64,000 nt of DNA, taken from positions 154,997,592 through 155,061,591 of the forward strand of contig NC_134832.1 of the NCBI RefSeq assembly GCF_004210375.1, read 5' to 3'. Below the pieces are notes generated by a model. It was not told the origin of the DNA. It worked only from the letters and a program-made list of their open reading frames with translations, and searched no databases. The DNA is from Tachypleus tridentatus (Eukaryota > Arthropoda > Merostomata > Xiphosura > Limulidae). The position numbers and the translations under genes were made by a program. Each line of letters begins with the position of its first letter. Position 1 is the first letter of the stretch. Below are positions 23,713 to 35,941 of the stretch, piece by piece.

Positions 23713-24910
23713 CCTTAACTACTGACAATTTTCAAGTCACAATCGTAACGAGCTCATCCTGGTTTCTGTTATTCAAACCGGAACAAAACTGACGTGAAAC
23801 GTCCCCGTTTTTGGTTAAAAATTTATCACATACAGAGGACTATATGTGAAACCAGAGCATTTTGAACGTTCATTTGCTTTTTAGAAGACATCAATTGAAA
23901 ACTTTTCAAAATCTCTGTCTACTGTACTTTGTTAAACATACCAATTCAAAGCTCATTAGGTCCTATTATCTAGGGAGGGCAGAGCTAGACGTCGGGGGCA
24001 GTGGTTGTGGCGCTAAGGTGTCTATTAATCAACTATTCACTCAGATACTGTACCAGTTTCATCATGATTTTACGGTTTTGGAAAGCGCCGACCATGAAAA
24101 CAACACCGCTTAGCCCAGCCGTTTGGCATTGTAATCTCAGCCTGTCTGTAACCCTTGGTCGCTCATGTGTGGCGGTATGGTTCATTGATAAAGCCGTGGT
24201 TGCTGACAACAGGCCCCGATACTTGTGTGTTCCCTTCCCAGCTCCGAGAGCTGAATGACACAGAGGCGCGGAAACTGTATCATGGTGTTGTTATACCAAG
24301 AAACGGTCGTTCTGATCTACCAATAAAAACTAATAACTTCTAGAAATTTACAGAAAAAGAAAGACAAAACATGATAAAATAAAAATGTTAAAAATGTAAA
24401 ACAGTTCTCAAAGTTATCACTGGCCAACCAGGATAGACAAACAAACAGACAGTATAAATATTTCACGCGTAAAAACAGGAATATACTGCGTATAAGTACA
24501 GTGAGATACAGTTAGTAAGTACAAGTAGAAAAATGGGTGTGGTCTATATCTTTAAACTCGTTCCTATGGTTTTTTAGTTTCGTAACATTTAGATTAATAT
24601 ACAAAATATTTTAACTCCAACTGTATAAACTCCAGAATAAAGTGTTCTAAACAAAATATAATCAGATTTGTTATGTGTTTGGAACTTGTGTTCTACTTTA
24701 AAATGTTCGAGAATGTTTGTAATTAATGTAAAAAAAAACAAAAACAATTATTTTCTTCTTGCAGAAGAGATCGTTAAATTTTAAATGAGAAAATTGTTCT
24801 GTATATGAAACGTTTTATTTAGAGCTGTCTTTTAATAGTTAATTTTGAAAAACAGTGTTTGGTAGATGGTACAGAATGTGTTTATCTGCTGACAATATTA
24901 TGGTGTAAGC
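23713..24910. other. Unique sequence; CpG-richer core at 23980-24330
   Basis: The core has more balanced composition and three overlapping plus-strand frames of 62-85 codons in different phases, none with a motif. It could contain an exon, but no phase is favoured. 24331-24910 is plain AT-rich DNA. Confidence 0.35.
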
Positions 24911-25164
24911 TTGCTTTATGATAAGATAATTGTTCAACTTGGGAAACCAACTTTTCGGTGTTGTTTTTGCTTCTGACTACAACATCATCAGATACAGTTT
25001 CAAGAAACAGCCCCTTCATCAGTAAATATTCATGACATTGCTTTATGATAAGATAATTGTTCAACTTGGGAAACCAACTTTTCAGTGTTGTTTTTGCTTC
25101 TGACTACAACATCATCAGATACAATTTCAAGAAACAGCCCCTTCATCAGTAAATATTCATGACA
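24911..25164. repeat. 127-bp tandem duplication, 2 copies
   Basis: TTGCTTTATGATAAGATAAT starts at 24911 and again at 25038. The two units differ at only a few positions (CGGTG or CAGTG, CAGTTTC or CAATTTC). Confidence 0.93.
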
Positions 25165-25204
25165 TTGTCTTCAAAATCTGTGTTATAAGGGTGTATGTTT
25201 CAGA

Positions 25205-25466
25205 GCTGGCCAGACATGGTCAGGTTGTTATAACACTCGACTCTTAATGTCAGGGTCGCGAGTTAGAATCCCCGTCGCACCAAACATGCTCGCCTTTTCA
25301 ATCGTTTATGTGAGGGTCAATCCCAATATGCTTTGGTAAAAGAGAAGCCTATGGGTTGGCGGTGGGTGATGATGACTAGCTGCCTTATTTCTAACCCTAT
25401 ACTCCTAAATTAGGGAAGGCTAGCGCAGCTAGCTCTCACGTAGCTATACGCGAAATTCAAACAAAA
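25205..25466 (+). mobile_element. Long tRNA-headed SINE, near full length
   Basis: GCTGGCCAGACATGGTCAGG head, anticodon-like CTCTTAA, decayed B box GAGTTAGAATCCCC, body with GATGACTAGCTGCCTTATTT, then GTAGCTATACGCGAAATTCA. Its tail abuts a minus-strand SINE of the other family. Confidence 0.85.
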
Positions 25467-25556
25467 TACTTTAGAACAAAACTGCGTTAAGCTATCTGCT
25501 GTGCCTGTCGTGAGGAATCGAATTTCGAATTTTAGTGTTGCAACTCCGTAAAATGA
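25467..25556 (-). mobile_element. Short tRNA-headed SINE fragment
   Basis: On the minus strand: ACGGAGTTGCAACACTAAAA, a B-box-like TCGATTCCTCACG, then GCACAGCAGATAGCTTAACG and a diverged tail. The A-box end is missing. It is tail-to-tail with the SINE at 25205. Confidence 0.6.
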
Positions 25557-26294
25557 AACAATTGTCCCAACATGAAGGTTTCTCATTAATGTAATTACAT
25601 AAGAAAAATATGTTTTAAAATAATTGGCATGCATCAAAATGGTTCACACATCAAACTTGTTGAGTTTAAAATACAGAAGTAAAGTGATAAACTTAATGTG
25701 ATTTCTTGAAGTGAACTTGTTGACTGTATCCTGTAGTTTATAATTTTATTTAAAGTAATGTTTTTTTCTCAAGGGTTGTCAAATAATATTTTTATTCCAT
25801 ACGACGAAAGCTCAATTACATATCTTGTTTATCACATGCATAATTGTTTCATATCCACTTTGATGTGTTGTCTCACTGATACATGATTTAAAGTTATTAA
25901 AAAACTACAGATTGTTCACCGTTGAATTTATTTCTGATGCGATCGGGTAGATGTCGCTGTTTGAAGCATCACTTCACCAGATGGCTGTTTGTTGTCTTAG
26001 GAAGAAGAACAGATTCTGAACAGTGGGTGAAACGTTTTGAAATTAAACACTGAGTTTCTTAAACATTTCAACAGATACGTAAAAACATAGTAAAGAAGAA
26101 GAGAGATCTAATACAGGTGAAAGACATCGAAATACCTTTTGACGTTTGTGCATACGTGTTGGCTTTAACAAGAATAAGAATGAAGTTAAAAATGAAGAAC
26201 TTTTGAAATAATCGATACCTTAGATTCCAGATTTTTGAAATGAACAATTCGAGAAATGCCAGTTTAGAACAAAATGGTATCTATAGTTTAACTT
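25557..26294. other. AT-rich sequence without recognised features
   Basis: Nothing named. The phrase ending GGTGAAACGTTTTG near 26027-26040 recalls the conserved ends of the dispersed repeat at 19138, but the match is too short to call. Confidence 0.4.
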
Positions 26295-26376
26295 TCGACA
26301 ATTATTAAAGATAACAGACAATCGGAAATACATAAATGCTCCATTTGAGCTGAAACTTTTGGTGATAATAAAAAAA

Positions 26377-27165
26377 AGTGACAAATATTGAAGACAAACA
26401 ATGGGCGATCTTAAACACACGAAAGCTCTGTTTAAACTAAGGTGTTTAATGACAGTGAAAACAGTGACAAATATTGAAGACAAACAATGGGCGATCTTAA
26501 ACAAACGAAAGCTCTGTTTAAACTAAGGTGTTTAATGACAGTGAAAACAGTGACAAATATTGAAGACAAACAATGGGTGATCTTAAACACACGAAAGCTC
26601 TGTTCAAACTAATGTGTTTAATGACAGTGAAAACAGTGACAAATATTGAACACAAACAATGGGCGATCTTAAACACACGAAAGCTCTGTTTAAACTAAGA
26701 TGTTTAATGACAGTGAAAACAGTGACAAATATTGAGCACAAACAATGGGCGATCTTAAACACACGAAAGCTCTGTTTAAACTAATGTGTTTAATGACAGT
26801 GAAAACAGTGACAAATATTGAACACAAACAATGGGCGATCTTAAACACACGAAAGCTCTGTTTAAACTAATGTGTTTAATGACAGTGAAAACAGTGACAA
26901 ATATTGAACACAAACAATGGGCGATCTTAAACACACGAAAGCTCTGTTTAAACTAATGTGTTTAATGACAGTGAAAACAGTGACAAATATTGAACACAAA
27001 CAATGGGCGATCTTAAACACACGAAAGCTCTGTTTAAACTAAGGTGTTTAATGACAGTGAAAACAGTGACAAATATTGAAGACAAACAATGGGCGATCTT
27101 AAACAAACGAAAGCTCTGTTTAAACTAAGGTGTTTAATGACAGTGAAAACAGTGACAAATATCGT
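26377..27165. repeat. 86-bp minisatellite, about 9 copies
   Basis: The unit contains GTGACAAATATTGAAGACAA, ACAATGGGCGATCTTAAACA and GCTCTGTTTAAACTAA. Copies with GAAGAC and GAACAC are grouped. Very diverged half-units flank the clean core on both sides (from about 26295 and up to about 27225), so the array has an old periphery and a homogenised centre. Confidence 0.93.
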
Positions 27166-27225
27166 AAATAGTGGGCAACCTTAAATGGGTAAACTCTCCG
27201 TTTGGAGCTAATAGTTTGACAAATT

Positions 27226-28496
27226 AGGGGACACTCAATCTGGACACTAACAAGCACTCTTCTAGTGAATGTTAACATTGTTGTTTTATGGCTTTTTTAT
27301 CCTTTTTGATCTCGTACGGTGCTGTTTATCAGACAGATGTTGGTTCAGTAGAGAAGCTAAGACAACAAGAAAAACCATATTTCACAACTGTTGTGTTATG
27401 TGTTCTATCAAACTTCACAAAGAATCAAGGAGACTTTTGTGTCATCCACACGCCTGGATCCCAGGGTATCTGGAGTTTTAGCTTGTTCACACCGTGTTGG
27501 CAAAGTTCGCACATCTTTCTTGAAGAATCTCATAACAGCGGGACTCTACTCACACTATTGGACTACACCTATCACTTACTCGACTTTTTATACTTGAGTA
27601 GTTCTCAATAAGTGAGCATACAATATGCGGAACGAGCTTTCTAGGCCACAAAGGTAACCTGGATACTTTAACGGAGTCGGAAGTTCATCGGCAGGGGGCA
27701 CAACAGAGCCAAACGTATTCTTCCATACAGATCATTTCCTTAGAATGTCACGAGAGGGCGTGGTAAAAGGAGCAGCGTGGACTATAGAAACCAGAAAGCT
27801 GGATAATGAATTCAATATTGCGTGACGATGGGAGGCTTCAGGTGGCTTCCATGTTAACACGCTGAAAGAACATCTAATAATGCTCAAGTGAATTCCAAAG
27901 AAATCACTTCAGGACACGACAAAGACCAAAATTAACTTTCTCGACTCTTTCTAAGCGTGTTTCTCTAACCAGTGTCGACACACACTCAATATTTCAAAAT
28001 CATACAGTCTGCTCCATTTCAAAAGATCCAAAACGTTAAATGGTCCAGCCATTTGGAAGTTTATATCCTTTTGTTAGTCGATTTCTTCCTGTACTTTCAG
28101 GCCTAGACAGTGTGGAAACATTGCAATGGTTCCAATGATTCACTGAATGGTTAAGCGAAATTTAAAGGAACAACTCAAGTGGCAGGCAACTGGTTCGATA
28201 ATGAACCCGAAATTTTCTCCAGAAATTTTCGGCTTGATTTAGCTCAATGAGCTCCAGGTTTAACTCAAAGAGATTTAGAAGTCTGTACCAATCAATCATA
28301 AGAGTTCTGCCCTTATATCAGGGTGGAATGGAAGGTACTTATATTAAAATACTATTTTCAAAATTCATATCGAAGAGACGACATCCTAGGAAAAGTTGTA
28401 AGGTTGTTGAACTTTATTTCAGGACATATATATGTGAGGGTATCTGTTTATTAAGATAACACACAACTTTGGCTAATTTTAACGTCTACAGGATAC
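27226..28496. other. Unique, more balanced sequence; possible exon or regulatory DNA
   Basis: Three overlapping plus-strand frames (27269-27611, longest 107 codons) and a 70-codon frame (28247-28459) occur here, none with a motif I recognise. Repeats are absent. The composition differs from the flanking arrays. Confidence 0.3.
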
Positions 28497-31138
28497 TGAA
28501 ACACGACATCCTTTATGTTACATTTTGTATCGTAATTAAAGTGTTGTGTTTCAATATCCTCTATCTTACATTTTGTATTGTAATTAAAGTGTTGTGTTTC
28601 AATATCATCTATCTTACATTTTGTATTGTAATTAAAGTGTTGTGTTTCAATATCATCTATCTTACATTTTGTATTGTAATTAAAGTGTTGTGTTTCAATA
28701 TCCACTATCTTACATTTTATATTGTAATTAAAGTGTTGTGTTTCAATATCCTCTATCTTACATTTTGTATTGTAATTAAAGTGTTGTGTTTCAATATCTT
28801 CTATCTTACATTTTGTATTGTAATTAAAGTGTAGTGTTTCAATATCCTCTATCTTACATTTTATATTGTAATTAAAGTGCTGTGTTTCAATATCCTCTAT
28901 CTTACATTTTGTATTGTAATTAAAGTGTTGTGTTTCAATATCTTCTATCTTACATTTTGTATTGTAATTAAAGTGTAGTGTTTCAATATCCTCTATCTTA
29001 CATTTTATATTGTAATTAAAGTGTTGTGTTTCAATATCCTCTATCTCTCATTTTGTATTGTAATTAAAGTGTTGTGTTTTAATATCTTCTATCTTACATT
29101 TTGTATTGTAATTAAAGTGTTGAGTTTCAATATCCTCTATCTTACATTTTGTATTGTAATTAAAGTGTTGTGTTTCAATATCCTCTATCTTACATTTTGT
29201 ATTGTAATAAAAGTGTTGTGTTTCAATATCCTCTATATTACATTTTGTATTGTAATTAAAGTGTTGTGTTTCAATATCCTCTATCTTACATTTTGTATTG
29301 TAATTAAAGTGTTGTGTTTCAATATCCTCTATCTTACATTTTGTATTGTAATTAAAGTGTTGTGTTTCAATATCCTCTATCTTACATTTTGTATTGTAAT
29401 TAAAGCGTTGTGTTTCAATATCCTCTATCTTACATTTTGTATTGTAATTAAAGTGTTGTGTTTCAATATCCTCTATCTTACATTTTGTATTGTAATTAAA
29501 GCGTTGTGTTTCAATATCCTCTATCTTACATTTTGTATTGTAATTAAAGTGTTGTGTTTCAATATCCTCTATCTTACATTTTGTATTGTAATTAAAGTGT
29601 TGTGTTTCAATATCCTCTATCTTACATTTTATATTGTAATTAAAGTGTTGTGTTTCAATATCCTCTATCTTACATTTTGTATTGTAATTAAAGTGTTGTG
29701 TTTCAATATCCTCTATCTTACATTTTGTATTGTAATTAAAGTGTTGTGTTTCAATATCCTCTATCTTACATTTTGTATTGTAATTAAAGTGTTGTGTTTC
29801 AATATCCTCTATTTTACATTTTGTATTGTAATTAAAGTGTTGTGTTTCAATATCCTCTATCTTACATTTTGTATTGTAATTAAAGTGTTGTGTTTCAATA
29901 TCATCTATCTTACATTTTGTATTGTAATTAAAGTGTTGTGTTTCAATATCATCTATCTTACATTTTGTATTGTAATTAAAGTGTTGTGTTTCAATATCCA
30001 CTATCTTACATTTTGTATTGTAATTAAAGTGTTGTGTTTCAATATCCTCTATCTTACATTTTGTATTGTAATTAAAGTGTTGTGTTTCAATATCCTCTAT
30101 CTTACATTTTGTATTGTAATAAAAGTGTTGTGTTTCAATATCCTCTATATTACATTTTGTATTGTAATAAAAGTGTTGTGTTTCAATATCCTCTATATTA
30201 CATTTTGTATTGTAATTAAAGTGTTGTGTTTCAATATCCTCTATCTTACATTTTGTATTGTAATTAAAGTGTTGTGTTTCAATATCCTCTATCTTACATT
30301 TTGTATTGTAATTAAAGCGTTGTGTTTCAATATCCTCTATCTTACATTTTGTATTGTAATTAAAGCGTTGTGTTTCAATATCCTCTATCTTACATTTTGT
30401 ATTGTAATTAAAGTGTTGTGTTTCAATATCCTCTATCTTACATTTTGTATTGTAATTAAAGTGTTGTGTTTCAATATCCTCTATCTTACATTTTGTATTG
30501 TAATTAAAGTGTTGTGTTTCAATATCCTCTATCTTACATTTTGTATTGTAATTAAAGTGTTGTGTTTCAATATCCTCTATCTTACATTTTATATTGTAAT
30601 TAAAGTGTTGTGTTTCAATATCCTCTATCTTACATTTTGTATTGTAATTAAAGTGTTGTGTTTCAATATCCTCTATCTTACATTTTGTATTGTAATTAAA
30701 GTGTTGTGTTTCAATATCCTCTATCTTACATTTTGTATTGTAATTAAAGTGTTGTGTTTCAATATCCTCTATCTTACATTTTGTATTGTAATAAAAGTGT
30801 TGTGTTTCAATATCCTCTATCTTACATTTTGTATTGTAATTAAAGTGTTGTGTTTCAATATCCTCTATCTTACATTTTGTATTGTAATTAAAGTGTTGTG
30901 TTTCAATATCCTCTATCTTACATTTTGTATTGTAATTAAAGTGTTGTGTTTCAATATCCTCTATCTTACATTTCATATTGTAATTAAAGCGTTGTGTTTC
31001 AATATCCTCTATCTTACATTTTGTATTGTAATTAAAGTGTTGTGTTTCAATATCTTCTATCTTACATTTTGTATTGTAATTAAAGTGTTGTGTTTCAATA
31101 TCCTCTATCTTACATTTCGTATTGTAATAAAGTGTTGT
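28497..31138. repeat. 48-bp minisatellite, about 55 copies, with higher-order structure
   Basis: The unit contains AATATCCTCTATCTTACATT, TTGTATTGTAATTAAAGTG and TTGTGTTTC. Forty-eight is a multiple of 3 and neither strand has a stop in one phase, giving open frames of 712 codons (plus, 29021-31159) and 642 codons (minus, 29048-30976). The plus frame has a hydrophobic 16-residue repeat, the minus frame a polar one. Most differences between units change the encoded residue, so there is no sign of protein-level selection. Variant bases at 29161-29640 recur at 30121-30600, a 20-unit (960-bp) offset. Confidence 0.96.
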
Positions 31139-31282
31139 GTCTATAGGAAGATGATATAAAGTTGGAGAATAAGGATCTTGGTTACTATATTTCTAGTTTC
31201 ACTTTTATTTACAAACTATAAATGTTAAATAAAACTATGACGAAAACAATATAGAAATAAATATAAAGATTCTACCATTCAT

Positions 31283-31380
31283 AAAGTATCACATATTAAC
31301 ATTTATAAAGCCCCACACATTAACATTTATAAAGCCCCACACATTATCATTTATAAAGCCCCACACATTATCTTTAACAA
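31283..31380. repeat. 26-bp minisatellite, about 4 copies
   Basis: Units based on ACATTTATAAAGCCCCACAC with TTAACATT or TTATCATT. The last is diverged. Confidence 0.85.
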
Positions 31381-31492
31381 AGTGCCACATCTCATCATTA
31401 ATTTTGTTTTATAAGCAGTTTTGAAAAGATACTAAATTTGAATCAAACAATTACAGGAAAATAAATTGAAATATTAATAAAAACAAATATAG

Positions 31493-31860
31493 AGTTCAGA
31501 AATAGAGTTCATATATAGAGTTCATATATAGAATTCATATATATAGTTCATATATAGAGTTCATATATATAATTCATATATAGAGTTCATATATAGAATT
31601 CATATATATAGTTCATATATAGAGTTCATATATATAGTTCATATATAGAGTTCATATATACAGTTTATAAATAGAGTTCATATATAGAATTCATATATAG
31701 AGTTCATATATATAGTTCATATATATAGTTCATATATACAGTTCATATATATAGTTTATATATAGAGTTCATATATAGAATTCATGTATATAGTTCATAT
31801 ATAGAGTTCATATATAGAATTCATGTATATAGTTCATATATATAGTTCATATATAGAGTT
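31493..31860. repeat. 13-bp AT-rich minisatellite, about 28 copies
   Basis: The unit is GAGTTCATATATA, with frequent variants TAGTTC, GAATTC and TAGTTT. Almost purely A/T except for the G and C of the unit, so it should melt easily. Confidence 0.93.
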
Positions 31861-32106
31861 AAGTGTCTAAATGTTAAAAGAGAAACCTCGATACCAGTAA
31901 TGTAACTTGTCATCCGCTCTTTTCTTCTTATTGAAAGCTCTACAGAGAGAAATTTTAAAGTAGCATTGTATGCAGATGAACTGTTTGTTTGGTTCAAGTC
32001 CTTCTGTTTAATACCATCAGCTAATCTGCATGTTTACCAGAATTTGATCTAAAACACTATATATATATATATATAAACTTTAGAAGAAACGTAATACTGT
32101 GAACAT

Positions 32107-33120
32107 AAGATAGTAATGTTAGATTTTATTAACGGATAACAATTGTTATGTGATAGTAATGGTTTAATTTTATTAACGGATAACAAGTGTTAAGTGATAG
32201 TAATGGATAAATTTTATTAACGGATAACAATTGTTATGTGATAGTAATGGTTTAATTTTATTAACGAATAACAAGTGTTATGTGATAGTAATGGTTAGAT
32301 TTTATTAACGGATAACAATTGTTATGTGATAGTAATGGTATAATTTTATTAACGGATAACAAGTGTTATGTGATAGTAATGGTTAGATTTTATTAACGGA
32401 TAACAATTGTTATGTGATAGTAATGGTTTAATTTTATTAACGGATAACAAGTGTTATGTGATAGTAATGGTATAATTTTATTAACGGATAACAATTGTTA
32501 TGTGATAGTAATGGTTTAATTTTATTAACGGATAACAAGTGTTAAGTGATAGTAATGGATAAATTTTATTAACGGATAACAATTGTTATGTGATAGTAAT
32601 GGTTTAATTTTATTAACGAATAACAAGTGTTATGTGATAGTAATGGTTAGATTTTATTAACGGATAACAATTGTTATGTGATAGTAATGGTATAATTTTA
32701 TTAACGGATAACAAGTGTTATGTGATAGTAATGGTTAGATTTTATTAACGGATAACAATTGTTATGTGATAGTAATGGTTTAATTTTATTAACGGATAAC
32801 AAGTGTTATGTGATAGCAATGGATAGATTTTATTAACGGATAACAATTGTTATGTGATAGTAATGGTTTAATTTTATTAACGGATAACAATTGTTATGTG
32901 ATAGTAATGGTTTAATTTTATTAACGGATAACAAGTGTTATGTGATAGTAATGGTTAGATTTTATTAACGGATAACAATTGTTATGTGATAGTAAGTGTA
33001 TAATTTTATTAACGGATAACAAGTGTTATGTGATAGTAATGGTATAATTTTATTAACGGATAACAAGTGTTGTGTGATAGTAATGGTTAGATTTTATTAA
33101 CGGATAACAAGTGTTATGTT
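32107..33120. repeat. 44-bp minisatellite, about 23 copies, with alternating palindrome
   Basis: The unit contains ATTTTATTAACGGATAACAA, then TGTTATGTGATAGTAATGG. Units alternate between ATAACAATTGTTAT, a perfect 14-bp palindrome, and ATAACAAGTGTTAT, in which the centre is broken. A multi-unit block starting at 32173 recurs at 32525, an offset of 352 bp or 8 units. Confidence 0.95.
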
Positions 33121-33910
33121 TGACTACAGATATATACTTTTTATTTGTTCATCATACATTTTAAACAAGATGTTTGTAAGCTTTACTTTTCAGGTCTATT
33201 CCTTATTTGTCCCGTGTCACTGAGCTGAAGGTCTTTCAGTAAATATCGGAACTCATCGGTTAGGACTAATATTTAAAAGCGTAATATCTGTCTGTAAATA
33301 AAATTACAGATATTGTGATCAATAGGATATGAAAAACTGATATCCTCAATAACCTCTTACGATGAAAACCCTTTGAACACATCATCACATTTTAATAACA
33401 ATTTCATGTTGGAATTAATCAATAAATATAGTATTTTTCCACAAAAATCGGCTAGTGATGTTTATAAATTTAACTGTTCTAGTTACGATGCTGGTCTATA
33501 TGACCTACAACTTTAGTGTAAAAATGTTAAGATACTTTGAATGAAAACAAACAATATATTAAAAACATGTTTGTGAGTTCGATTTTCAATTATTGGTTTA
33601 GGATTAAGAGAAGAAGTAGTCATGAAAAAATAATTCCCATCAAAGGGTTTTTATTTATTATGCAGAAAAAGGGCCTAAAATATTAAAGTACGATCGCGAG
33701 TGAAATTCTGGTTAGGACTAAATTACACACAAAAGTTGGAATGTTATTTAAAGGATGCTTAAAACTCGAGTGCTTTCGAATATTTCATTATTCTTCAAGA
33801 GAATAAAGGGTTATGGTTAATGAATGTGATGAAATATGAAGGCGCGGATCTTGACGTCACGTTTAGGGGTAAACTATACTAAACTTTAGCTAATGTGGTT
33901 CATCGTATTG
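33121..33910. other. AT-rich sequence with one hammerhead-like signature
   Basis: At 33760-33811, on the minus strand, TTGAAGA is followed by a short AT stem and CGAAAGCACTCGAG. The rest (33121-33759 and 33812-33910) shows nothing recognisable. Confidence 0.35.
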
Positions 33911-34012
33911 CTGTTTTTGTTTGTTTGATTTTAAGCATGAAGTTATTCAACAGGCTATCTGAGATCTGTCAGCCACGGGTATCGAAATCCGGTTTTTAGC
34001 GTTATAAGTCTT
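33911..34012 (-). mobile_element. Short tRNA-headed SINE, subfamily 2, 5'-truncated
   Basis: On the minus strand: GACTTATAACGCTAAAAACC, B box GGATTTCGATACCCGTGG, GCTGACAGATCTCAGATAGC, tail with AAACAAACAAAAACAG. The A box is missing. Confidence 0.75.
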
Positions 34013-34062
34013 CAAAATTATTAATTTGTAAGGGGTTGAAGCTTGTTGCTGGTAAAAGTGGT

Positions 34063-34436
34063 ATATATATGGTGCATTGAGAACTGAACGATTCTTGTAA
34101 TGGTTGATTATGTCATGCATGCTTTTAAAAAGAGTATATATATGGTATATATATGGTGCATTGAGAACTGAACGATTCTTGTAATGGTTGATTATGTCAT
34201 GCATGCTTTTAAAAAGTAGTATATATATGGTGCATTGAGAACTGAACGATTCTTGTAATGGTTGATTATGTCATGCATGCTTTTAAAAAGTAGTATATAT
34301 ATGGTGCATTGAGAACTGAACGATTCTTGTAATGGTTGATTATGTCATGCATGCTTTTAAAAAGTAGTATATATATGGTGCATTGAGAACTGAACGATTC
34401 TTGTAATGGTTGATTATGTCATGCATGCTTTTAAAA
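34063..34436. repeat. 74-bp minisatellite, 5 copies
   Basis: The unit starts TATATATGGTGCATTGAGAA and contains TTATGTCATGCATGCTTTTA. The first spacing is 84 bp because of extra TATATATGG sequence. Each unit contains the palindrome GCATGC. Confidence 0.94.
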
Positions 34437-35638
34437 ATAAGTAAATCGATAACATTAATTCTGGATTGTCATTTGAATTGTTTTCAAATGTAAAACAGGT
34501 GTCGCTACTCCTGAAGTTTTAGTTTAGCATTTCTATGTGAAATACTTACTTGAGATCGCAAACCTTTCTCAAATTTTTATGGACACATACATTTTTAACA
34601 CTGCATGTTACCAGCCAGTATTCATAGTTTATCACTGCGGGTGAGTTGCTAACAAAGGGAGATTTGTTTAATATGTTTCCACGGGAACACAGGCACTTTG
34701 GTAATTGTTGAACTTTCATGGGTGTTTTATCGACAAGAAAAATGTAATATGCTGGTCAGTACGTGCCCAGCAATAAATGTGCTGCTGTGTGTAAGCTGTA
34801 GTTTACTAGTTTTCCACATCCCAACAGTTGGAAGCTCTTCACCAATCAATCTCTGCGTGGATGATAACTGGAGACATACTGAGGCGGGTACGATAAACGA
34901 GGCGCCACCCAGCGACATCAGGAAACATTAAAACCTTGTTAACTGTGAGAAACGGAACATACGGTTGGCCGCCTCTGCTAGCTTGGTAAACAGACGAACT
35001 TCCAGTGGAACGATGGAAGTTAAAAAGCATGACGAAACCTTCCAATAGAGATGCTGGAATTCCCGCCTGATAGCGTTTTCTGAAGAGAACGTTGGCAGAG
35101 TCTTTTACGCGCCATTTCCATCATAAGGTAGAGCTTACCAAGCTAAACCAGTTCAGAGTCTTGCTCAGCGAAAGTTAAATTTACAGCGTAAAGCACGTCG
35201 TTCAGTCCGAAATCAGAGGGCTTAAAATAGAGGAAATGCTCCGATTCAGCACAGCGGCGTTCAGTCGTGCAACAGTGATACTCAGCTGAGGAAGAACTTG
35301 ACAACACGAGGAAAAAGATGGAATGACGATGAGCTCTGGATCGGAAATAAGACAACAAACTTTTCTGGATGTTTCCAGCGGAAAACGTTCACAGATGCTA
35401 CAGAAGAAAAACATTCCAATCGGAAAACACATCAAAAGTTTTAAATTAATGCAAGCTCATGAAAAATTATCGCTATATCGGCTCTCGTGGCACAAGTTTC
35501 GTTCTCACAGTATTCGAGAATTGTACGAGAACGAGACAAGCAGATGAGGTAATACATCTCGCTTGTAAACGGACACATTGCGTTCGCTCGCGTTTGAATG
35601 CTTTTGTTCGAGTAGCTAATGATAATTTATCAGTTCTT
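34437..35638. other. Unique, more balanced sequence; possible exon or regulatory DNA
   Basis: The part 34690-35580 has several overlapping frames of 63-84 codons on both strands (for example 35323-35547 plus and 34839-35045 minus), but none has a recognisable motif and they conflict. No repeats. The best I can say is that it is non-repetitive and CpG-richer. Confidence 0.3.
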
Positions 35639-35941
35639 CACGACGTAAAGTTTGTTTGTTTTTTCAATTTCGCACAAAGATACTCGAGGGATATCTGTGA
35701 TAGCCGTTCCTAATTTAGTAGTGTAAACCAGAGGGAAGGCAGCTAGTCATCACCACTCACCGCCAACTCTTGGGCTACTCTTTTACCAACGAATAGTGGG
35801 ATTGACCGTCACATTATAACGCCCCCACGGCTGAAAGGGCGTGCATATATATTTGGCGCAACGGGGATACGAACCCGCGACCCTCAGATTACGAGTCGCA
35901 CGCCTTAACACGCTTGGCCATGCTGGGCCCACGACGTAAAG
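35639..35941 (-). mobile_element. Long tRNA-headed SINE, full length, with 12-bp target-site duplication
   Basis: The element is about 35651-35929 on the minus strand, from GGCCCAGCATGGCCAAGCGT through the B box (seen here as GATACGAACCCGC) and the whole body to an AAACAAACAAAC tail. CACGACGTAAAG flanks it on both sides (35639-35650 and 35930-35941), exact. This is one of the youngest-looking copies. Confidence 0.95.

Noticed and set aside
25997..26045. Fourth possible GAAGA-stem-GAAACG signature (GAAGAAG, then GGTGAAACG)
   Set aside because: The spacing is longer and no convincing stem closes directly on the two core parts.
27269..27611. Three overlapping plus-strand frames (68-107 codons)
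   Set aside because: They use all three phases of the same DNA, and none matches a known family, so I could not choose a coding phase. The stretch is reported only as possible exon-containing DNA.
29021..31159. 712-codon plus-strand and 642-codon minus-strand reading frames
   Set aside because: Both are produced by a 48-bp tandem unit that has no stop in these phases. Unit differences mostly change residues, and no start context, domain or intron structure supports a gene.
32107..33120. lac-operator-like GGATAACAATT in many copies
   Set aside because: It is part of a 44-bp repeat in an animal genome, with no other vector or bacterial sequence nearby. Chance resemblance.
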